Positions 43,401 through 55,400 of a stretch of 57,558 bases of DNA are shown here, in pieces. This stretch comes from GCA-002282575 sp964606405 (lineage in GTDB: Bacteria; Pseudomonadota; Gammaproteobacteria; Thiomicrospirales; Thiomicrospiraceae), in assembly GCA_964606405.1 (NCBI GenBank), contig CAZSGH010000018.1:1-57558 (forward strand), in the 5' to 3' direction. A model generated the notes under the pieces. It saw only the letters and a program-made list of their open reading frames with translations, ran no database searches and had not been told where the DNA came from. Position numbers and translations under genes: made by a program. The first letter of the stretch is position 1, and each line of letters opens with the position of its first letter.

Positions 43401-46400
43401 TATACGTTAAAACTATTAAAAGCTTCTACGACGGGTAATGCTGATCGAGCGGCTTTAGTTGCTGATCTGAATACTTTGTTAACCTCTAAAGCAGTGGTAG
43501 CAAGCGGCGTTATGGCTGGTAAAGGGTTTGCTAACTTAGGTGATATTTTAAGTTTTAGTTCTGATAGTACAACTGGGCAGTTAATGCTGTTGGTTAAAAC
43601 GACAGCGAATGCAAAAATTGATAAGGCTGAGTTAGCGATTACGGCTGCTTCTAGCAATCCGCTTTCAACGCAGCTTGGATTTAGTGCTGGAACTGTTTCG
43701 GTTACGAAAGGCGATTTAGCGTCTGGCATTTTAAGTGCAAATGCATCTTTCCAAGTGGTTTTGGATAATGGTTCACCTGTGACGGTGACGGTTGCCAGAG
43801 ATACGGGCAATACTTCGATTAATGATTTAATTGCAGATATTAATGCGGCACTGACTACAGCCTCTATTAGTAGTAAAGTCAAAGCTGCCTTGACGAATAA
43901 TCGTTTAGAATTGCAAGTCGTTGACGCTAGTGTTTCACGTTTACAAGTCTTGATGTCGAATGAAAATAATACGGCGATGCGCGAGTTGGGCTTAACGCCT
44001 ACTCAGTCTGCTCAGTCTGCTTCAGCAGCCATGTTTATCCAAAATGCCAGCATTTCTGGTAGCTACGTGGGGCAAGTTCACGGACAGTCAGATTCTGCCA
44101 ATACTGAAACAGTTACGGCAGTTGTCGGTATGTTAGGCGTTAATGCGGGGCAAGTCTCGATTACTACGGGTGATTACCAAGGTGGCTTTTCTGTCAAACT
44201 ACGCAATGGGTTAACCGATAGTACGATTACGGATGTAAGAATTGATTTTGAGGATATTGCGAACGCCGCGCTTTCTCAAGTCAGTCTCTTGGGCATGGGA
44301 TCTGACTTCACAACCACTAGTACGAAACTATTAACGGCTAAACCAGATTCAGCTTCAGGTATATTAGACCGAGATGTTGGTTTGACGGTAACGATTACCC
44401 CTGTTGCGACAGGTACCCCGATTCTACTTGATGTCGTGGTTCGTGCGAGTGACACCACAAGCAATACCACTGTTGCAAACTTGGCTACCGATATTGATAC
44501 GGCCATTAAAGCGGCATTGCATGCAAAGTCACCATCTGTTACTGCTTATGATTCAACAACCTTTGTTACGGCGGATGCTTCAGGCGTATTATCATTTGCT
44601 GCACCAACGAGCACAACCTTAGCGGTTGCTGCGCGTTCGCTTGCCAACGAATACATGACGACACTAACCCCCTTAGATGCAACGCTAGCAAACGCAACAA
44701 CACCTAAAGCAATATTAACCTTGTCGAGTGTATCTGTGGTTGCGCCAACGGGTATGACGCCACCTAGTGTTTCTGGCTCGGTGACCATGACAGAAACAAA
44801 GGTGAGTGAGCGTTTATCTGGACAAGATATCAGCAATGTAACGGTTACTTTGCCGTCTTTTGGTGATTTGGATCTGTTTAAATCGCTGACCTGGTCGGAT
44901 ATGGCGGTTGACTTTTCTCAGTTGTCTGGCATTTTGGGTGATTTGGCATCGATGGGGGCGTATGGCGAATTAGGACGTGATTTGCCAGTAGTTGGCACCA
45001 GTGTTAATGCGTTATTCGATGTGTCAACACAGTTGACAGCTATCCAAAATAGTTTGGTTGAAGCAACGGCTGTTGCATTAACGGATATTCCAGATTTACT
45101 CAAAACGGTATTTGGTACAACGACAGCGATTAGTTTAGCCTACGATAGTGGTTCTAATAGTTTATTGTTTAATGTTCCTTGGACGATAGCGATTGACCAG
45201 ACGACTCAGTTAAAACAGATTCTTGCTGACGAAGGATTGATGTCTTTATTGTCTAGCAGTGATAAAACGCTATTGAGTGGTTTGTTAGGTAATTTAGATA
45301 GTATCAGCGATGGTGACGGTTCTGCTTTGTTGCGCATGATCGGTAGCCTAACATTTAATTTAGCCTTTGGTATTGATCTTGCACCGACGGTGAGCGGTGG
45401 TGGTGCGAATACCCATTTAGGCAAAGTTTACCTCTTAGATCATACTAAAAATGCAACATCATCTTTTACCGATGATACAGGTACTTATGCAACCTTAACC
45501 TTAACTGCTTCTGCTACGGGTATGGGGTTTGACTCTTCGGTTGGCGTCACAACCTTACGTGTACAAGGTGGTAGTGCGAGTATTGATGTTAGCGGTGGTC
45601 TGAGTTTAGATGCAGATAATACAACTGCCGTTGCGCGTACTTATTTAACAGACTTTTCTGCTGTTACAGCTATAGCCACAGATACAACGGCAACAGTGAT
45701 TGCTTCTGACGCATCCTTTACCTTGGCGTTAGATGGTGAAAGCTACACAGTGAGCATCGCTGCGAGTGATACGACGGCAAATACCCTTCGTAGTCATTTG
45801 GTGACGGATGTGCAAAATGCACTGAATGCCATTTCTCTCAATTCAGCAATAGGTAATAAGTTCTACCAAGCAGGTGCTGTGACCAAATTGGGCGATATTG
45901 TCAAAGTATCGACTGATGCTAATGGTCAATTGATGTTGTTGATGACAAGCAACGTTAAAACGGGTTCAATTTCTGTTGTTAATACGAATACGGCACATAG
46001 TGTGCTCGGTTTTAATAGCCGTTCTTTTGTTAATAACACAACCACGTTTGCTAATAATGGCTTTGATGTGGTTTTCGATGGAACTGCCGCTGTTAAGTTG
46101 CCTATGTCATTGGTCGTATCTGATTCCTTAGCACAATTAGCGCTCGAGGAGCTTGATGGTTTCCGCAATCCTCTTGATTTAGGTATTATGGAATTGGATT
46201 GGCGTAATTTAGGTGATTCTTTTGCCAAAATGGGCGGAGAGTCATCAAAGACGGTCATTAATACGGCTGACGCTAGCCATAGCACCATTTCAATTCAGGT
46301 AACGCAAGCTGCTGTTCCTCCCGCACCAACAGGTGGTACGGCAGGTGCGGGTGACGTAACACCAGAAGGCGCACCCGTCGATAAAGACATTGATAGTAGC

Positions 46401-49400
46401 TTATCTGCTATTAATGTTAATCCATATGGTAATTTGTCTGGTGGGTCTGGTACGACTACGCCAACGGCTTCAAATGCGACAACGACGGTTGCACTCACAG
46501 GGCCAAGCACGCAACCTGTTAGTACTGGATTTGATATTAGTCTTATTGCGCCCGATGTCGAGTATTGGTTAACCGCATTAAATAATCTTGTTGCCGGTGT
46601 AACAGGTGATGGTTGCGCCGTTACAGATATTACCAAAGCTAAACCTGTCAATGGTCCTTTGTTATTCTTATTGCGCGACCCAACCATTATTGTTAATACC
46701 GTTGATACGATTTTAGAAAACGTCGAAAAAGGATTAGATGCCTTTACCTCCGTGTTGAGTTTGCCCATTATCGGCGACCAGCTATCTGATGCGCTCGATT
46801 TTGTGAGTGGATTACGTAAAGACTTAACGAAATCGTTACAAGATGCCTTAGCGTCGGCTGTTGGTACTTACGGTGGGCTAGACAATGCCTTGCGTATGTT
46901 TATGTTCGATGCATTGACAACTGATTCAAATAGTGACGGGATTGTTACCAGTACGGAAATTTTGAGCAATCCTTTCTTAAACTTTATTCGTGATTACAAC
47001 AACGATGGCTTTGTTACCCCTGATGATGTGGTTGTGGAGTATTTGGCTTCTGGTAAACAACCAGGGATTGATCCGCGTATCGCAAACTATTTAGGCATTA
47101 GTCAAACCACATTGATTGATGGTTCGAATACCAATGTGGGGCAGAATTACGATAAATACGGTAATGTGCAAACACCGAATGAATATAAGAGCTTAACGCT
47201 TCCTTCGGTATTGCCAGGACAGCGTACTGCGTGGGTAACGAGTGGAACGAATACTGCTTATGCGAGTTTAACAGGCAGTGGTCCTTATACGGTTAATTTG
47301 GCAAGCTTACCAGCAGACACTTGTGGTAGCTTTATTTTGGGCTTTACGGTCGATGGACAGGATTACCAAACCGCACAAATTAACTCAGGCGACTCTGCAG
47401 ACAAAGTTAGACAGTATTTAATCAATGCTTTTACTACTGTCGATCCAAATGTCATCATTGATACGAGCAAAATTGGTGTCACTAAAGCGACCGATGGAAG
47501 TAGCTATACGATTACCTTAACAGCAGGTATTTTGGGAGCATCGGTCACTAATCCAGCTTTGGTATTGGATCGTACCTCTTACATCGGCACTGCGGGTAGT
47601 GTTGTGTTAGACAGTAGTTTCCGTGACATTATTGACGATATGGTTGGTACGCTGAACGGCGTGGCTGGTGCAATACAATCCTTAGCAGGAATGGTAACCA
47701 CGCCAGTTGTTGATGCAAATAATAGCGGTTCAAATTACGATGAAATTTTGACGAAATTTGCTGACTTTGCATTGGCTGTTGCCTCGGGTACCAATACCTA
47801 TACTTACGATGATTTATTGAGTGATACCTTTGGCGCAGGCGTTATCGCAGCATCTGCTGATCACGTGATTAAGAATTTTGAGGTAACGGGTGCTGGTGGT
47901 GCGACGACACCGCGCGACTTTATGGAATATAACGTTGCTCAGTTCAAAGCAGATTTGTTAGCGCGTGCCGAGCAAATTGCTGCTCAGGTAGCGATCAATC
48001 AAAGTACAGCGGTTCAGTTCCGTATGAATTTGGGTCAAACTTACGTCCCAGCATTGGATTTAAGTTTTGATATTGGCGTGCCTGGATTAAATTTGAGTAT
48101 GGATGGGGGTATTCAGCTCGAATTGAATTGGGACTTATATCTTGGTTTTGGTGTCGATATTAACGATGGTTTCTATTTAGTTACCAATATGCCAGGACAC
48201 GCAGGTATTGGTGAGATTACCAATGCGGCTGATGCTAAGGGTTACTCGAGCACGCGAGACTTTGCAGCAGAGATCGCGCATTCGACAACGGCAGTTGACC
48301 TTATTGATTACTCACAAGTCGATGGTCATATTGCAAACCTATGGCTGATTGGTAAACCGACCTTTGAAGCTGCCGTTGAAGAGTTGCAGGTAAGTGTTGA
48401 TGTGACCTTAAAGCCTGGAACAGGCAATACGCCCGCTAAATTGAATGGCGAGTTGTTGGTATTAAATGCCACCTTAGAAGACAACTGGGACGGCTTTATT
48501 CGTGATAACGATACAGGCTTTTGGGGAGATTCAAACGCTAAGTTTAAGTATGGCAGCAATGCTGGTGAAACAGTAGCAGAAAATACTTCTGTAGCATTGC
48601 GTGGCGATGAATTGTTGGGTGGTGTTTCGGTTAGTGATAAGTTGATTGATATTATTAATAACGCTACGAGCAGTAATCTTGTCACGCAAGCCAAAGCATT
48701 AAAGACAAGTTTAACTGGTTCTTTAACGGATCAAAAGACTTTATCAGAGATTATTGCAGGTTCTTCGGGGGCCTTGAAGACAAGTGCTGAAGCCTTGTTG
48801 GCTTTAGTACGTGCAGAAGGTTCTCGTACACGTTTAACTGCGCATTTTAGTATCGATATCAAAGATAAAGGTCCTAAACTGTTGGGTATCCAACTCCCCT
48901 CTATTTTGAGTGATGGTCGTTTAACTTACTCAGAGTTCCGTTCTTCTCAGTTTAAAGATTTGGTCAAATTTGAGTGGGATGCGCAGGCGCAAATTAACCT
49001 ACATGCTAAGTTGGGTATCTCGTTAGGTGGTAGTGGTTATTTACCTGCTATCTTGGGTGACTTCCATTTGTACTGGAAAGATAACAATCAGCCTTGGTAC
49101 AAGAACGTGGTTAACGATTTGCTGACAGGTGGTTACAGTAAGTTATTTAAAGAAAACCCCAGTATCTGGTTTAGTGACATTGAACTCGATATGGGCACTT
49201 TCTTTACCAATTTCTTGCAGCCGATTGTCAAGCCTATTCAAGATATTACCGATCCCATTATGCCTGTCATTGATGCCATTACGACACCGATTCCAGGTCT
49301 GTCGGATATCATGGGACGGGATTTTTCTGCCATTGATTTGGCTGTGTTCATGTCTAAGCTATTTGGTGGTGATGCGCGAGTCGATTTCGTGGTCGCGATG

Positions 49401-52400
49401 GTTCGTTTATTAGAAATTATTGACCAATTGCCAGCCGATGCGCAAAACTATTTCATTCCTGTTGCGAAGACCTTTATTTTGAACGGCGCGGTGAATCGTC
49501 AGTTCAATTTAAGCGCTTTGCAGTTGCCCGATATTAATTTGATTCCACCATCATTGTTGAGTGCTTCTGTTGTAGATCCTTTCACGTTGCAAGTGATGGA
49601 TCCTTATTATACCTCGGTGAGTTTAGGCAGTATTGGTGGAACATTCTCAAGTTTATTTGAGAACAAAGTATCAGATTATTTAACAGCTCATCATTTTACT
49701 GTCGTTTCTGGCATGATTAAGACAGCAGCGGGAACCGACGTTGGATTACTAAGTGATTTAGTGACTGCTTTTAAGTCAAACCTTTCATTGTCTGTTGCTA
49801 TTGATTTACCACGATTAAAGTTTAAAGGGTTAAATCTTGGCGAACTGTTGGGCATCACGCCTTGGACTTGGGCAGATAAGTTTGAATGGACAGGTGTTTC
49901 ATTTTCGACTGATTGGCCAGATTTAAATTTACCTAGCTTAACACCGATTGATTGGAAGGCTTTATTAGGTTTGCCTTGGTTCGATTTTACGTGGCCTACG
50001 ATTGATTGGCCTAATGTGATTGATGTTACGGGTGGTACTTTTACGATTGTTCCTCCAAAAATTATCTGGCCAAATGACATTAAGCCGTCAACTCAGTTGG
50101 CACTAAATGATATTCCAGCTGTTACTTGGTCTCATCCTGGTAGTGCTTGGATCAATATTAATTTGCCAAATATAACACTGAAAATTCCAGATATTATCAT
50201 GCCCAGCATTGATTTTCCTGATTGGAGTTTTAGCTTACCTGATATTGATTGGACGTTTGGGTTAGACATAGACGTTGATTTGCCTGGTTCTGTAACTGTG
50301 ACGCCAACTCAGGGTGCACAGAACTTTATGAATGCGATGAAAAAGCCAGGTAATGCCTTAACCTTCCCAATTTTAGACGACCCAACAGGTACTGTGCTGA
50401 ATTTGTTGATGGGTAAACCTGCAGATTTAATGTTATTTCATCCGCAAAAACTACAAGTAAAAGTTGGCTTCCGTCAAACTTTCCCTGTATATCCACCGTT
50501 GTTTGTGGGTATTGGCGGGGAAATTAAATTGCAGGCAGACTTAACCATTGGTTTTGATACCTATGGTATTGGTCAGTTTATGAACTCTCATAATGTCATT
50601 GATATTTTTGAAGGCTTCTACGTTAGCGATAACATTCGTAATGGCGTTGATAATCCAGAAGTTACCTTAACGACAAAGCTTTATGCTTTTGCGGAATTAA
50701 ACGGCGGTATTATCCGTGGTGGCGTCGAGGGTGGTATCAAGATGGTCGGTACGCTTGATTTGTGTGATCCGAATAAGGATAACAAGTTGCGTCCATCAGA
50801 GATTTTCTCGGCGATCCAAGATGACCCGTTAGATTTAGTGTCTCTCAACTTGCGTGGTTCGGCTTATATCAAAGCTTACTTAGATATTTTTGCTATTTTT
50901 GATTATGTCACTGTCTTTGAATATACCTTCATGGACATCACCCTGTTTGAGTGGTCACACAATCCGTGTGATAAGCAACCGATTTTGGCAAGCATGGATG
51001 GTACGGTATTAACTTTCCATACGGGGTCAACCGTCGGTGCCATTGATGGTAATGCAGCCATTAACAAACAGGCTTCAGATCGTCAATATCGTGATGTGAC
51101 CGATGGTAACGAAAGTTATACCTTAACGAATGAAGGCGGCGTTAAAATTACCGCTATTTTGCCAAATGGTCAGACTTACTATAAGTCTTTCTCTGGTGTG
51201 ACTCAGATTCGTGGTTATGGTGGTGCCGGCAACGATACCCTAGATGCGAGTGCCATTAATGTTCCAGTGTATTTTGTAGCAGGCGGCGGTAATGACATTC
51301 TAAAAGGTGGTAGTGCTGCCGATGTATTGATTGGTAGTGATACAGGTAATGCAACACTTTATGGTAATGGCGGTGATGATAAGTTAATCGCGCGTGGTGG
51401 TACGACCATCATGATGGGCGGTGATGGCACTGATACCTATCGCTTTATTGGTGATTGGGGCACTGCTCACATTTCGGATAATAGTAGCACTGATGCTGTT
51501 GGTGCAAATGTGCTGGATTTCACGGCGCAAACCAAAGGTATCACCCTAGACGATTTAGAGTTGAAAGCTTTCCAAACCTTAGCCACAGGTAACAGTGTTG
51601 ATTGGATGACGTCAACAACGATTGATCGTGTAAAAGGCGGAACTGGTGCTGACGTTCTCGACTTTTCTGGTCGTGAAGCAAACATAACAGCAACCCTAAC
51701 GGGTGTGAATCAAGGCTGGGTGGTTGATAGCCAAACAGGTAAGGCACAGTCTGGTCTGTCGGCTTTAGGGACTCAAGCGACCGATACGCGTTTAACGCAC
51801 CAAGGCTTTAAGTTCGAAAATATTGAAAGTGTTATTGGTACTCAGGGTAGTGATGTCTTCCGTATTCAAAATGCTGCCTATGTTACAGGCGGTTTGTATG
51901 GTGATACGGCAACAGGTTTGCATCATGATGCAACGACAGGTAATGAAAATGCGAATGCGCGCAACACCATTGATTTCTCAGAATATACGTCTAACATTAA
52001 GATTAACGAAGAAAACTTAAGTAGTTTTGGCGCAGGAAAAAACATTACCATTCGTGGTTTCCATAATATTTTTGGCGGGTCGGGAAGTGATGAATTAACG
52101 GGAGATGGTCGTAACAATCTCATCGTTGGTAATGGTGGTGCCGATATTCTATCGGGTCAGGCGGGTAATGATTTATTGGTTGCCGATAACTTTTTTACTT
52201 ATGCAAATGAGTCAACTTCTGCTACGGGTAAAACGGTCTCTGATTATTTAAGCCTAGAAGGTGCTGGCGTCGCAGGTGGTCATGGTAATGATGGTCGCAC
52301 GTGGTTATGGAAAGCGAAGACGTTAGAGAATAAAAATATTTCAGGTTCTGGCAATCAAACCCTCAAAGGTGGTTCTGGGAATGACGTGTTGCTTGGTGCA

Positions 52401-55400
52401 TTGGGTAACGATACCTTTAACATCGGTAATACGGGTGAAGGTAACGACACCATTATGGCCGATTTAGGGCGTTTACAAATTGACTTTTTCTTCAATGCAG
52501 CCTTGTTTGCAGAAACCCTATCGGGTTCTGGAGCCGATACGATTTATCTCGGATCTGGTAGTAACTTGGTGTTAGCAGGCGGTGGTAACGATACCGTTTC
52601 GGCAATCGATAAACAAAGCAGCACCAATATTGTCCTAACGGATAATGGCAAAGTGAAGTTTAGAACGGGTACTACCACAGTTGGTAGCACAACAAAGCTA
52701 ACCTTTGCTGTTGCCGATGGAAAAAATCATCAGTTGGAATATGTCGAAGCCTCCGTCAGTAGTGGTGGTGATGACGCTGTTAACTTGGTGAGTGGTAATG
52801 CCATCGTGGTTGGCGGGGCTGGTGCCGATAACATCGCTATTTCTGCGATTGCTTCTACGGGGGCAAATTGGCGTTTAGTGGCTGGTGATCATGCGCGTAT
52901 CGATTTTGATGTGAATGGTGGTATGACCAGCTTTAAATCGTTAGACACTTTGGCAACTACTGGCGGTATGGATACGATTCGTATTGGTGATGGTGCGGAC
53001 GCTGTAACGCGTAATTTAGGTTCAAATTACATTATTGGTGGTATGGGATCGGATACGATTTATGTTTCTGCTCATATGGGAACGAGCACGATTGTTCGTG
53101 GTCAGGCAACCAGTCAAGATGTGATTGTTGCAGATAACGGCGAAATCACACGGTCAACTTCTGTTGCGAGTGCAACACCTAACCTGATGCTCAAGGTGTT
53201 AAGTACCCAAACGAACTTGGGTGGTAACGATACGGTTATTACGGGCAATGGCGGTAAAGTGATTGTCGCGGGTTATGGCGATGATACGGTGAATGCACTT
53301 AATGGCATCAATCTTGTATTTGGTGATAGCGCACAAATTGATTATGACGCAACAGCGAATAATGGCACCTTACGGAGTGCCAAATCGATTGATATTGCTT
53401 TAGGTGGTGTGGACACAGTCACCTTAAGCGATGGCTATAAAGTTGTTTCTGGTGGGTTTGGTGCGGACAATGTGGTGATTAATGCGACGATTGCAGCTTC
53501 TGCAATCGGTTTAGTACGTAATACTTCTGGTAAGCTCGAAGGCGTGACAGGTATTGCTGCTGACAGTAGTGCTGGGGATACGAAAGGTCGTACAGGTCGT
53601 TACATTGCGGGCGATAACGCACAATTTACGTTTGATGCAACGGGCGGACTAACCGATATGGTGACGTTGGATACCATCGCGGCAACGGGTGGTAACGATA
53701 GTGTTCGCATTAGCACAGGCGCAGATGCTAACACGGTTAATCTCGGTGCTAACTATGTGATGGGCGGTATGGGCGATGACACCATTCTGGTGTCGGCTAA
53801 CTTCGATAGCAATGGTCGTTTAATCCAAGGTGAGGCAGTTAGCCAAGATGTGATTTTGGGTGACAACGGCGACTTGCATCGTACCGAATCTACTACTACC
53901 AATTTATCTACCGATAATGTTGTAACAAATAATTATATGTTACAAGTTGTTAGCAGTGTAACCGATAAAGGTGGTAACGATACCGTTTACACGGGCAATG
54001 GTGGTAAAACGATTGTTGGCGGTTTTGGTAGTGATACGATTGGTGCTTTAGATGGTGTCAATTTGGTGTTCGGAGATAACGCACAAATTGATTACGACAG
54101 TGTTGCCAAAAATGGTATTTTACGTGCTGCAATGGCAACTGATTTGGTTATCGGTGCGGCTGATACCATTACTTTGCGTGAAGGGTATAAGCTCGTTAAT
54201 GGCGGTATTGGTGGAGATACCATTACGATTAATGCAACCACAACGCCAGAAGCAACAGGTATTGCAACTGCGTCTGGTTATTTGCAAGGTGTAACGGGTG
54301 TTGCTTCCGTTTCTGGTGTTGATGCAACAGAAGCCAAAGGTCGCACAGGTCGCTTTGTTACAGGTGATAACGCTAGCTTTACCTTCGATACGAAAGGAGG
54401 CTTAACCGATATGGTTACTTCTGATCAGATTTCGGCAACAGGCGGTGCAGATACCATTACCCTTGGTAAGAAAGATACGACGGCAGACTTAGGTTATCAA
54501 GTTGTGTTTGGTGGTATGGCGGCGGATACGATTACGGTTCAGTCGGGTAGTGTGAGCCAAGACATTATTTTTGGTGATAATGCTGAGTTAAAACGCAAAG
54601 TCCAAGGTTATAGCACCATTTATGCAAACAGTACGGTAATGGCGTCGGGTGGTGATGATGTCATTAAAACGGGCTCAGGCGATAAGATTGTCGTCGGTGG
54701 TTTCGGTGCGGATACCATTGTTGCCAATACGGTTGCCGCTTCTGGCTTAGTTAATCGTAGTATCGTGTTAGGTGACTCTGGCAATTTAAGTTATGACTTG
54801 GGTGGTGCAGGTAAACTGCAAAAAATCGAAAGTACTGCTTTATCTAATGGTGGTAACGACCTAGTCACGCTAGGCGATGGGGATATTACCTTTGTCGGTG
54901 GTTATGGTCGTGATGTATTGAGTGTTAATTCAACCCAAACAGCCTTCCGCGTAGTAGCAGGTGATAATGCTCAATTCTTATTCTCTGGTACGGCTACGGT
55001 TGCTGATCAGGCTGCTAGTTTGACCAGTGCGTTAACCTTAGATCAAACCAGTACAACGGGTGATGGTGACCGTTTAACCATTGGTCAGTCGGGTTCGATT
55101 TCTGGCGAAATGGGTAAGGTGATTGCTCTGGGTGGTATGGGTGCTGACACAATTACTATCTCTGGTGCAACAGCTGATGCAGTGATGGTTGGTGATAATG
55201 GTCAGGTATTACGTGCTTCGGGTGTGACTGGCGTCTTGTTATCGGTTGCAAGCCTATTGCCCGATCAAGGTGCTGGCGATACGCTGAGCACAACCTCTGG
55301 CAGTCATGTGATTGTCGGTGGCATGGGTGGCGATACCATCCTATCAGGTAAAGGTGCAGGTGTTACCTTTGGTGATAGTGCACGTATTAGTTACAGCACC

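Noticed and set aside
43400..43882. Long minus-strand frames inside the giant gene (also 46295-46768, 45926-46288, 48326-48694, 49691-50080)
   Set aside because: They oppose a continuous, repeat-rich coding frame, show Ala/Val/Thr-rich mirror composition and match no family. They are shadows caused by the Thr/Ala/Gly/Asn-rich codon use of the giant gene.
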